Shown: positions 16,902-24,830 of the stretch, piece by piece
Position numbering within the stretch: the stretch's first letter is position 1
Layout of the letters: each line of letters begins with the position of its first letter
Assembly (NCBI RefSeq): GCF_003544835.1
Contig: NZ_CP032099.1
Coordinates: 1,116,001 to 1,180,000, forward strand
Reading direction: 5' to 3'
Origin: Aliarcobacter skirrowii CCUG 10374
Lineage (GTDB): Bacteria > Campylobacterota > Campylobacteria > Campylobacterales > Arcobacteraceae
Length of the DNA stretch: 64,000 nucleotides
Notes under the pieces: generated by a model
Databases searched by the model: none
What the model saw: the letters and a program-made list of their open reading frames with translations, nothing else
What the model was told of the DNA's origin: nothing
Made by a program: the position numbers and the translations under genes

Positions 16902-18269
16902 ATGATAGATTTCGCCAAATTCGTAAAATACTCAAAACCAGGACCAAGATATACTTCATATCCAACTGCACCTGAGTTTAGTGAAAGTTTTACACAAGAT
17001 GATTTAAAAAAGTATTTTAAAAATCAAGATAAAAATAGAAATTTATCTCTATATTTTCACCTTCCTTTTTGTAGAAGTGCCTGTTATTTTTGTGGTTGTA
17101 ATACTATTTTTACATCAAAAGAGGATAAGAAAGTAAGATATATTGAGTATATTAAAAAAGAGCTTGATATTTTAAAAAAACATTTAGATACTTCAAGAGT
17201 TGTAACTCAAATGCACTTTGGGGGAGGAACTCCAACATATTTTTCACCATCACAGCTAGAAGATTTAATAAAAAAAATCAAAGATATTTTTCCAAATTTT
17301 AGCCTTGATGCAGAGATATCTTGTGAAGTAGATCCAAGATATTTCACAAAAGAGCATATGGATGTTTTAAAAGCTGGTGGATTTAATAGACTTAGCTTTG
17401 GAGTTCAAGATTTAGATGAGAATGTACAAAAAACAATTCATAGAGTTCAACCATTTGAGCTTACACAAAATGTTATAAAAATAGCTAGAGATGCTGGAAT
17501 TAAATCTATTAATACAGATTTAATCTATGGTTTACCACACCAAACAAAAGAGAGTTTTAAAACTACTTTAGAGAAGATGTTAACTTTAGATGTAGATAGA
17601 TTTGCTGTATTTAATTATGCGCATGTTCCTTGGCTTATGAAAACTATGAGAAAATTTGATGAAACAACTTTTCCAAAACCAGATGAAAAACTTGAGATGC
17701 TAAAATTTACAATAGATTTTTTCACATCAAATGGCTATAAAATGGTTGGAATGGACCACTTTGCAAAACCAGATGATGAACTTTTTAAAGCTATTTTAAA
17801 AGGTGAACTTCATAGAAATTTCCAAGGATATACTACAAAAGGTGGTGCTGATTTAATTGGAATTGGTGTTACATCAATTGGAAATGGTGTTGATTATTAT
17901 GCACAAAACTACAAGGATTTGGAACTTTGGGAAAAGGCTATTGATAATGAAGATTTACCAGTATTTAAAGGTTATAAACTATCAGATGATGATATTTTAA
18001 GACAATTTGTAATTATGGAACTTATGAGTAACTTCTCTTTAAATATCAAAAAAGTAGAAGAGCAATTTAAAATTAACTTTAAAGAGTATTTTGATGATGC
18101 ACTAAAAGCTTTAAAAGAGTTTGAAGATGCACAACTTCTTAAAATATTTGATGACAAAATAGAGGTATTTGCCACAGGAACTATGCTAATTAGAAATATA
18201 TGTATGCCTTTTGATGCTTATTTAAACAAAATTCCTGAAGATAAAAGAAGATTTTCTAAGACAATTTAA
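16902..18269 (+). CDS. hemN: HemN, oxygen-independent coproporphyrinogen III oxidase
   Basis: A 455-aa radical SAM enzyme. The cluster motif CRSACYFCGCN (CxxxCxxC plus the extra Cys typical of HemN), FGGGTPTYFS, the N-terminal KPGPRYTSYPTAPEF and the AHVPWLM segment identify it as true HemN rather than HemW. It converts coproporphyrinogen III to protoporphyrinogen IX without oxygen, using two SAM. The ATG follows the argF stop directly, so both are likely on one transcript. Confidence 0.97.
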   Translation: MIDFAKFVKYSKPGPRYTSYPTAPEFSESFTQDDLKKYFKNQDKNRNLSLYFHLPFCRSACYFCGCNTIFTSKEDKKVRYIEYIKKELDILKKHLDTSRVVTQMHFGGGTPTYFSPSQLEDLIKKIKDIFPNFSLDAEISCEVDPRYFTKEHMDVLKAGGFNRLSFGVQDLDENVQKTIHRVQPFELTQNVIKIARDAGIKSINTDLIYGLPHQTKESFKTTLEKMLTLDVDRFAVFNYAHVPWLMKTMRKFDETTFPKPDEKLEMLKFTIDFFTSNGYKMVGMDHFAKPDDELFKAILKGELHRNFQGYTTKGGADLIGIGVTSIGNGVDYYAQNYKDLELWEKAIDNEDLPVFKGYKLSDDDILRQFVIMELMSNFSLNIKKVEEQFKINFKEYFDDALKALKEFEDAQLLKIFDDKIEVFATGTMLIRNICMPFDAYLNKIPEDKRRFSKTI

Positions 18270-18289
18270 TCAAATTTTAATAAAAAACA

Positions 18290-18295
18290 TATAAC
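18290..18295 (+). promoter_or_regulatory. Possible -10 box of the MOBV-like gene
   Basis: TATAAC at 18290-18295 would place the transcript start near 18302, at the very edge of the inverted repeat 18303-18335. It is one mismatch from consensus and no -35 is seen, so this is only suggestive. Confidence 0.35.
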
Positions 18296-18302
18296 AATTT
18301 TA

Positions 18303-18335
18303 CCCATTAGTAGGTGCTAAAGCACCACTTAGGGG
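18303..18335 (+). promoter_or_regulatory. Imperfect hairpin overlapping the ribosome site of the MOBV-like gene
   Basis: The inner arms GGTGCT (18313-18318) and AGCACC (18321-18326) are perfect. The outer arms CCCATTAGT (18303-18311) and ACTTAGGGG (18327-18335) match 7 of 9, with one bulged A. The distal GGGG is part of the GGGGAG Shine-Dalgarno (18332-18337) of the gene starting at 18344. It could be an RBS-sequestering leader hairpin or, given the relaxase-like product, a remnant of an origin of transfer. No T-run follows, so it is not an intrinsic terminator. Confidence 0.55.
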
Positions 18336-18343
18336 AGAGTAAA

Positions 18344-19348
18344 ATGAGAAAAGCATCTTTTTCTGTAAATAGAAGAGACGAATTTACAGATATACACACA
18401 CAAAGATTAAACGGACACAATAGTGCTATTTTTGAAAATAGCAACTACAACAGCTACAAAAGTTTTTATGACTACGACAATTTTCTAGAACTTGCAAAAC
18501 AAAAGTATGAACAAACAGTAAAACAAAAAATGCAACAAAGTGCTATTTCAAATATGTTTCAAGAGGCAATTATAACTATAGATGATACTCACACGCAAAA
18601 TGATTTGGTAAATCTATTTTTTGATTTAAAGCAGAAATTTGGTGGACATGAACTTATAAATCTTACAATTCATAAAGATGAGGGATATTTTTTAAAAGAT
18701 GGTGTAACTTATAAACCATATAAAAATATTATAAAAAAAGATGACAACTGGTATATTTGTAGTATTGATAATCCAAGTGAAAAACCAGAAGAGTTCTCAC
18801 AAATTGTTGATATTCAAACTTATGTAAAAGTTTCAAATCCTCATGCTCATGCTGTTTTTTCTATGTTTGACTTTAAACTTGGAAGAAATGCTAGAATGCA
18901 AAAAAAAGATATGGTTGAGAGACTTAAAATAGTTGCAGATATTTTAAAACTTGAATATGCTCCACAAAAAATATATAAAATTTTGGATAGCAATATGGAT
19001 ATTATTGGAGCTAAAGAGCAAGATTTAAAATCTTTAGAGTTTAAAATAGACTCTAAAAAGCAATTAATTTTTGATCTTAATAATAAAATCTTAGCAAAAG
19101 AGCATCTTCTTGAAGAGCTAAATCAAGAACTTACATCAAAACATACAGTTTTAAGTTCAATTGCAAATAAAATAGATGAGAAGAATAGAGAGTTTCAAGA
19201 TTTGATTACTCATATTTTGACAAAAGAGGATGAAATTGAGAGTTTACAAAGAAAAATTGTGGATAAAAATTCTCAACTAAATTTGATTGAAGTTAGAATA
19301 AAGGAGAGAGAGTTTTTATTAAAAGAGCTTGAAAATCAATTGAGTTAG
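18344..19348 (+). CDS. MOBV/Pre-like relaxase-domain protein with C-terminal coiled coil
   Basis: About 334 aa. The N-terminal ~205 residues resemble plasmid MOBV (Mob/Pre) relaxases. HTQRLNGHNSAIF (His18, Arg21, His25) corresponds to their HNxR...H segment, then comes EAIITIDDTHTQNDLVNLFF, then HKDEG (His110) and NPHAHAVF (His167, His169). In MOBV proteins HxDE and PHxH are adjacent (HxDExxPHxH); here about 55 residues separate them. Residues ~205-334 are a heptad-like coiled coil (EEL, KEH, KEDEIESLQRK), also found after MOBV domains. No plasmid, replication or integration gene is nearby. Start at 18344 because GGGGAG precedes it. Relaxase activity is inference. Confidence 0.6.
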   Translation: MRKASFSVNRRDEFTDIHTQRLNGHNSAIFENSNYNSYKSFYDYDNFLELAKQKYEQTVKQKMQQSAISNMFQEAIITIDDTHTQNDLVNLFFDLKQKFGGHELINLTIHKDEGYFLKDGVTYKPYKNIIKKDDNWYICSIDNPSEKPEEFSQIVDIQTYVKVSNPHAHAVFSMFDFKLGRNARMQKKDMVERLKIVADILKLEYAPQKIYKILDSNMDIIGAKEQDLKSLEFKIDSKKQLIFDLNNKILAKEHLLEELNQELTSKHTVLSSIANKIDEKNREFQDLITHILTKEDEIESLQRKIVDKNSQLNLIEVRIKEREFLLKELENQLS

Positions 19349-19354
19349 ATATTC

Positions 19355-19377
19355 AAAATTGGGAATTACCCAATTTT
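19355..19377. terminator. Bidirectional hairpin between the MOBV-like gene and ddh
   Basis: AAAATTGGG (19355-19363) and CCCAATTTT (19369-19377) form a perfect 9-bp stem with a 5-nt loop between two convergent genes. T-runs beyond the stem are short in both directions, so efficiency is uncertain. Confidence 0.6.
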
Positions 19378-19383
19378 AAAATA

Positions 19384-20364
19384 TTATAAAAGCTCTTTTA
19401 CTAAATCAGCAGGAGATTTTGCAGATAGTAAATTTGGTGCTACATCAAATGCAGTTTTTGCTCCAAAATCACCTTTTAAAGCCAACTTATAAGTAGCTCT
19501 TGCATAAGCAACTAAAACACTAGCTGTAAACTCTGGATTACTATCAAGTTTTAAAGAGTACTCAATTACTTGATTAATACCATTGCTACTATTTCCACTT
19601 CTAATTACAAATCCACCATGAGGCATAGTGTTGTGATTTTTATCAAACTCTTCTTGAGAGATAAAATTTACAGTTGTATCATAAGGCTCAAAGTAGTTTG
19701 GCATTGTTTTTATCTCATTTTCAACCTTTTTAGCATCAGCACCATCTTTTAAAACAACAAAACACTCTCTTGTGTGTTTATCTTTTGTACTCAAGCTTGG
19801 TCTTGTTCCACTTCTTACTTTTTCAATAGCACTATTTGATGGAATTGTATATTGAACTCCAGCTTTTACACCCTCAACTCTTCTAATAGCATCTGAGTGT
19901 CCTTGACTTAAACCTTTACCCCAAAAAGTGTATGTATCTCCATCTGGTAAAAGTGCTTCTCCAAAAAGTCTATTTATTGAGAACATTCCAGGATCCCAAC
20001 CAATTGATATCATTCCTACTTTTTTATTAGGCTTTGCAACTTTATCAACACTTGCAAAATAGCTTGGAATTTCTGCGTGGTTATCATAACTATCAACAAT
20101 ATTAAAATGCTCTGCATATAAAGGTCCTTGTATTGGTAAATCATCTTTTGAACCACCACAAAGAATTAAAACATCAACTTTATCTTTAAAATCTAAAATA
20201 TTTTCTACACTATAAACAGGAGTGTTTATTGTAGTTACACTTTTTGGGTCTCTTCTTGAAAAAACAGCCACCAAACTCATATCAGGATTTTTTGAAATAG
20301 AAAGTTCAACACCTCTTCCTAAATTTCCATATCCAACAATTGCAACTTTAATTTGATTATTCAT
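19384..20364 (-). CDS. ddh: Ddh, meso-diaminopimelate dehydrogenase
   Basis: A 326-aa NADP-dependent enzyme. VAIVGYGNLGRGVE is the dinucleotide loop; VDVLILCGGSKDDLPIQGP, FNIVDSYDNHAEIP, ISIGWDPGMFSINRL and WGKGLSQGHSDAIRR are signature segments of meso-DAP dehydrogenase. It aminates L-2-amino-6-oxopimelate (from tetrahydrodipicolinate) directly to meso-DAP, bypassing the DapD/C/E/F steps, for lysine and peptidoglycan. It stands alone on its strand with AGGAG before the start. The enzyme is patchily distributed in bacteria, so horizontal acquisition is possible, though base composition looks like its neighbours. Confidence 0.94.
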   Translation of the reverse strand: MNNQIKVAIVGYGNLGRGVELSISKNPDMSLVAVFSRRDPKSVTTINTPVYSVENILDFKDKVDVLILCGGSKDDLPIQGPLYAEHFNIVDSYDNHAEIPSYFASVDKVAKPNKKVGMISIGWDPGMFSINRLFGEALLPDGDTYTFWGKGLSQGHSDAIRRVEGVKAGVQYTIPSNSAIEKVRSGTRPSLSTKDKHTRECFVVLKDGADAKKVENEIKTMPNYFEPYDTTVNFISQEEFDKNHNTMPHGGFVIRSGNSSNGINQVIEYSLKLDSNPEFTASVLVAYARATYKLALKGDFGAKTAFDVAPNLLSAKSPADLVKELL

Positions 20365-20391
20365 GCTAAACGCTCCTTTTTTGGTAGTAAA

Positions 20392-20418
20392 TTTTTTGCT
20401 AAAAATATTAGCAAAAAA
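20392..20418. promoter_or_regulatory. Perfect palindrome between ddh and the ABC ATPase gene
   Basis: TTTTTTGCTAA (20392-20402) and TTAGCAAAAAA (20408-20418) form an 11-bp perfect inverted repeat with a 5-nt spacer, in the divergent promoter region. In both directions the stem is followed by A, not T, so it does not look like a terminator. A repressor operator or a 5'-leader hairpin of ddh are the options; the binding protein is unknown. Confidence 0.4.
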
Positions 20419-20508
20419 AATTGCGACAATATTTTACAATTAAAAAACTTAATAAAATAGTTAGTCTGTTTATTATAGAATGAGCATTTTAAAATTTAGG
20501 AGATTTTT

Positions 20509-21297
20509 GTGTATATAATAGATTTTGAAAATATTGATGTTGGATATGATGAAAATATTGTTTTAAAGAATATTAATTTAAAAATAAAAAGTGGTGAACA
20601 CTTTGCAATTTTAGGTGCAAATGGAAGTGGAAAATCTACTTTAATGAAACTAATTCAATCACAAATTCATCCAAGACATACAAAAAAGTTCAAAAAAGAG
20701 ATTTTTGGAAAAAGTATATACTCAATTTTTGATTTAAAAAAAGAGTTAGGAGTAATCACAAATGACCTACACAACTATTTTGAAAAAGAGGCTGGATATT
20801 TAACTGGTTTTGAGGTAGTTTTAAGTGGATTTTATAGCTCAATAGGAGTATTTACTCATCAAGATTTTACAAAAGAGCAGATAAAAAAAGCTCTTGAAGT
20901 TATGAATTTCTTAGATATTTTTGATTTAAAAGATAAAAAAGTATCTTCTATGAGTACTGGACAACTTCGAAAATGTATAGTTGCAAGAGCTTTAATTCAC
21001 AATCCAAAGGCTTTTGTACTAGATGAACCAACAGTTGGGCTTGATATAAAAGCACAAATAAATTTTATAAAAATGTTAGAAAAGCTATCTTCAAATGCAA
21101 CTATAATTTTAGTAACACACCACCTTGAAGAGATTTTTCCTCAAATAAAAAATGTAGCTTTAATCTATAATCAAACAATTTATAAGTGTGGTAAAAAAGA
21201 TGAGATTTTAACTAGCGAAAATTTAAGTACAATTTTTGATACAAATTTAGTAGTAAAAAGTAAAAACCAAAGATATTTTATTGAGGAGATAGTATGA
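20509..21297 (+). CDS. ABC transporter ATP-binding protein (ModF/YlmA-like, stand-alone)
   Basis: A 262-aa single nucleotide-binding domain. ILGANGSGKSTLMK is Walker A, SSMSTGQLRKCIVARAL the signature (STGQ in place of SGGQ), AFVLDEPTVGLD Walker B, and LVTHHLEEI the H-loop. It resembles the YlmA/ModF-type ATPases that are often encoded without a permease. Start is GTG at 20509 behind AGGAG (20498-20502). It overlaps the next gene by 4 nt; that gene is a DUF748 protein and not a permease, so the transport partner is unknown. Confidence 0.85.
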   Translation: MYIIDFENIDVGYDENIVLKNINLKIKSGEHFAILGANGSGKSTLMKLIQSQIHPRHTKKFKKEIFGKSIYSIFDLKKELGVITNDLHNYFEKEAGYLTGFEVVLSGFYSSIGVFTHQDFTKEQIKKALEVMNFLDIFDLKDKKVSSMSTGQLRKCIVARALIHNPKAFVLDEPTVGLDIKAQINFIKMLEKLSSNATIILVTHHLEEIFPQIKNVALIYNQTIYKCGKKDEILTSENLSTIFDTNLVVKSKNQRYFIEEIV

Positions 21298-23408
21298 AAA
21301 AAATAGCCAAAATTCTAAGTGCTTTAGTAGTTTTTTATCTATTATTGGGATTTTTTTTAGTTCCTTTTATTGCCAAAAAACTTATTATTTCAAATTTAGA
21401 TAAAACCTTAGTTACAACAACAAAAATTGATAAAATATACTTCAATCCACTTAGCTTTGAACTAAATATTAAAAATTTTGCTTTAATATATGAAGAAGAT
21501 ACTATTTTCTCATTAAAAAATCTATATATTGATATAGCAACTTTAAAATCCCTAGAAGAGAGACATTTAAGAGTAAGAGATATAACTTTAGATGAAGCAT
21601 ACATAAATATTGTTGATAATAATGCAGAGATAAATTTTGCACACTTATTAAAAGAGAATGAAAAGAGTTTAGAAACCAAAGAAACTGAGAAAAAAAGTGA
21701 AAATAGCTTTGATTTTTTTGTATATAAAATTTCATTAAAAAACTCAAAAATAGACTATAGCAAAGTTGTAGATGATGAGAAGTTTAATATAAACCTAAAA
21801 GATTTAAACTACACAATATACGACTTTGGAACATATAAAAACTACCTATCATCAAACAATCTTGAAGCTATTATAAATCAAAATAGCAAACTTAGTATTA
21901 AAGCTGGAATTAAATTAAATCCACTAAATATTGATGGTCAAATTAAAATAGATGATTTAAAAATAAATGATCTTTTAGCTTTTGATAAAAAACTTTTCAA
22001 TTTTAAAATAAATGATGAATCAAATATCAATCTTATTTTAAACTACAATGTAAACTTAGAAGATAATTTAAAACTAAAGTTATTTAGTAAACTATTTGAA
22101 ATAAATAATACAAAAGTGATAAAAGATGATGATGAGATTTTATATTTAAATAAATTTGCAGTTGAAGATACAAATATAGATTTAGATTTAAAAAATATTG
22201 ATATAAATTTAATCAAATTTGATGATTTAACAACAAATATGATTTTAAATAAAGATGGTTCAAACTTCTCAAATTTGATAAATAGTAAAAAAGAGGAGAA
22301 TCAAGAGAATTTAGAAGAAGAGAAAAATGAAAATGATAAATCTTGGGATTTTAAAATATCAAATTTAAATATTGAAAATTTAAATTACAATTTAATCGAT
22401 AATATCACTAAATCAAGTTTAAAAATTGACTCTTTGAATTTAAATACAAAAGATATAGATTTTATAAACTCATCTTTTGATTTCAAAAATTTAGATTTTG
22501 ATATTTTAAACTTAAATTTTACAAATGAAAATATAATTTTTCATACAAAAAGCAATAGCACTACAGATAAATTTGAAACTGACATATCAAATATAAAAGC
22601 AAATATATCTCCAAAAGATAAATTGTACAAATTTGATTTAGATGCAATAGTAGATAGATATGGTGTTTTAAATTCAAAAAATCTTTTAAATATTCATGAT
22701 TTTAAAGAGTTTTCAGATATTAAACTTATTTTAAAAAATATCAATATAGGTAATTTTTCAACTTATAGCTCAAAATATCTTGGTAGAAAACTTGATGGTG
22801 GAAGGTTGGATTTGAATTTAGATTATGATATTAAAAACTCAAATTTAAAAGCTAAAAATGAACTAATAATAAAAAACATAGAGTTTACAGATAGTGTAGT
22901 TAGTGAAAATGCAATAGTTTTACCTTTAGATTTGGCAGTTGTACTTCTAGAAGATTTATCAAAAACAATTGATATTAATCTTCCTGTTTCTGGAAATATT
23001 AGTGATCCACAATTTTCACTAGCTAAAATAATATGGAAATCTTTTTTAAATCTAATGACAAAAGTTGCAACTGCTCCTTTTTCAGTTGTTGCTTCAATGT
23101 TTAATTTTAGTGAAGATGAGATAAAAAGTGTTCATTTTACAAAAAATGAAAATGAGATTACTCCTGTTCAAAAAGAGACTTTAGATAAAATCGCAATGAT
23201 ATTAAATAGTAAAAAAGAGTTAGGTATCAATTTTTCTGCATCTTTTAATGAAAAAGAGGAGAAAGAGGAGCACTCAATTTTAAGAGCTTTAAATATAAAA
23301 GAGTATTTAATCAAAGAAAAAGGTGTAGATGAGAGACAAATTTTAATAGATAATCAAAGCGTAAAAACAAAATCAAATATTGATTTAAATATAAAACTTT
23401 TAAAATAA
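21294..23408 (+). CDS. DUF748/AsmA-like envelope protein
   Basis: A 704-aa protein with one N-terminal membrane helix (about residues 4-28), then a long periplasmic beta-rich domain of repeated acidic/Asn-rich strands. LLNIHDFKEFSDIKLILKNI, GGRLDLNLDYDIKNSNLKAK and LDLAVVLLEDLSKTIDINLP are typical of DUF748. The last ~90 residues (QKETLDKIAMILNSKKEL onward, VDERQILIDNQSV) resemble an OmpA-like fold common at the end of DUF748 proteins. The family belongs to the AsmA/TamB lipid-transfer group; any role in phospholipid transport here is inferred. Coupled to the upstream ATPase by ATGA. Confidence 0.82.
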   Translation: MKKIAKILSALVVFYLLLGFFLVPFIAKKLIISNLDKTLVTTTKIDKIYFNPLSFELNIKNFALIYEEDTIFSLKNLYIDIATLKSLEERHLRVRDITLDEAYINIVDNNAEINFAHLLKENEKSLETKETEKKSENSFDFFVYKISLKNSKIDYSKVVDDEKFNINLKDLNYTIYDFGTYKNYLSSNNLEAIINQNSKLSIKAGIKLNPLNIDGQIKIDDLKINDLLAFDKKLFNFKINDESNINLILNYNVNLEDNLKLKLFSKLFEINNTKVIKDDDEILYLNKFAVEDTNIDLDLKNIDINLIKFDDLTTNMILNKDGSNFSNLINSKKEENQENLEEEKNENDKSWDFKISNLNIENLNYNLIDNITKSSLKIDSLNLNTKDIDFINSSFDFKNLDFDILNLNFTNENIIFHTKSNSTTDKFETDISNIKANISPKDKLYKFDLDAIVDRYGVLNSKNLLNIHDFKEFSDIKLILKNINIGNFSTYSSKYLGRKLDGGRLDLNLDYDIKNSNLKAKNELIIKNIEFTDSVVSENAIVLPLDLAVVLLEDLSKTIDINLPVSGNISDPQFSLAKIIWKSFLNLMTKVATAPFSVVASMFNFSEDEIKSVHFTKNENEITPVQKETLDKIAMILNSKKELGINFSASFNEKEEKEEHSILRALNIKEYLIKEKGVDERQILIDNQSVKTKSNIDLNIKLLK

Positions 23409-23501
23409 ACATTACAAAATAGTTACTTAATAAAAAGCTTAAATTAAGTCAATATTGTTTATATTTTCAAGCTAAAATAAATTTTAATTAAAGGAAAATT
23501 A

Positions 23502-24830
23502 TTGGACCCTGATATACAATCCTATATTATGCTTCTTGTTGCACTTATATTAGTGCTTTTAAATGGATTTTTCGTTCTTTCAGAGTTTGCTATTGTTAAA
23601 GTCAGACGAACAAAGTTAGAAGAGTTTGTAAAACAAGGAAAAAGAAGTGCATCTTTGGCACTAAAAATGTCTAACTCTCTTGACACTTATTTAAGTGCAA
23701 CTCAACTTGGGATTACTTTTTCTTCACTTGCTCTTGGTTGGATTGGTGAACCTGCACTTGCAAGACTTATAGAATCAAATGTAACTTTTTTGGCAAATAA
23801 CCCAGTTTTATTACATACTATTAGCTTTATTATTGCTTTTTCTATTGTTACTTTTTTACATGTAGTTTTTGGAGAGATTGTTCCAAAATCGATTGCTATT
23901 GCAAAAGCTGAAGTTATGGTTTTATATATAGCAAGACCTCTATACATTTTTTGGTTAGTTTTTTATCCACTAATTAGATTCTTTGATATTGTTGCTGCAT
24001 CTATTTTAAGAGCACTTAATGTTAGACCAGCTACAGAACATGAACTAGCTCACTCAGAAGAGGAGCTTAGAATTATTGTAAATGAGAGTTTTAAAGGTGG
24101 TCATATTGACTCAGTTGAAAGCGAAATAATAAAAAATGCTGTTGATTTTTCTGAGACTGTTGCAAAAGAGATTATGACTCCAAGAAAAGATATGATATGT
24201 TTGAACTCTGAAAAATCTTTAGAAGAGAATATAAAAAGAGTTATTTCAACAAAACATACAAGATATCCATACTGCAATGGTGGTAAAGATAATATTGTAG
24301 GAATGATTCACTCACGAGATATTTTAAATGATGTTTTAGAGAGTAAAAAACTTGATATCTCTAAACTTGTAAGACCAATTATTATGGTGCCTGAAAACAC
24401 TTCAATATCTTCAATTCTTACAAGAATGAATAAAAGTAGAATTCATTTAGCTTTGGTTGTTGATGAGTATGGTGGAACTTCTGGTCTTATTACTATGGAT
24501 GATATTTTAGAAGAGATTATTGGTGAAACAACTGATGAACACGATCCAAAAGATGAATCTATTTTATTAATAGATGAAAATCGTTATGAGTTTGATGGAA
24601 TTGTAAATATTGAAAAAGTTGAAGAACTTTTAGATATTGAGTTTGAAAAAGATGAGTTATCAGCTGTAACTATTGGTGGAAGAATTTTAAACCTTATTGG
24701 AAGATTACCAATTGAGGGTGAAACTATTAATGACAAAGATTGTACATATAAGATTTTAGCTGTTAATAACAACAGAATTACAAAAATTTTATGTGAAAAA
24801 AAGAGAAAAGAGGAAGAGACTAAAGTTTAA
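23502..24830 (+). CDS. CNNM/CorC (HlyC) family protein with CBS pair
   Basis: A 442-aa protein: a DUF21 (CNNM) domain with about four membrane helices in residues ~5-190, a CBS pair in ~205-340 (VAKEIMTPRKDMICL and VDEYGGTSGLITMDDILEEIIGE), and a C-terminal CorC_HlyC domain (ENRYEFDGIVNIEKVEELL). The family is linked to Mg2+/Co2+ efflux and was once called hemolysin. It starts with TTG at 23502, 6 nt after AAGGA (23491-23495). The 3' end overlaps the convergent mutS2 gene by 11 nt. Confidence 0.92.
   Translation: MDPDIQSYIMLLVALILVLLNGFFVLSEFAIVKVRRTKLEEFVKQGKRSASLALKMSNSLDTYLSATQLGITFSSLALGWIGEPALARLIESNVTFLANNPVLLHTISFIIAFSIVTFLHVVFGEIVPKSIAIAKAEVMVLYIARPLYIFWLVFYPLIRFFDIVAASILRALNVRPATEHELAHSEEELRIIVNESFKGGHIDSVESEIIKNAVDFSETVAKEIMTPRKDMICLNSEKSLEENIKRVISTKHTRYPYCNGGKDNIVGMIHSRDILNDVLESKKLDISKLVRPIIMVPENTSISSILTRMNKSRIHLALVVDEYGGTSGLITMDDILEEIIGETTDEHDPKDESILLIDENRYEFDGIVNIEKVEELLDIEFEKDELSAVTIGGRILNLIGRLPIEGETINDKDCTYKILAVNNNRITKILCEKKRKEEETKV

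Noticed and set aside
18314-18343. GTG start 10 codons upstream of the MOBV-like gene
   Set aside because: It falls inside the hairpin and lacks a ribosome site, while ATG 18344 has GGGGAG in front.
20392-20418. The GCTAA/TTAGC palindrome as an intrinsic terminator
   Set aside because: It lies between divergent gene starts and is followed by A-runs, not T-runs, in both directions.
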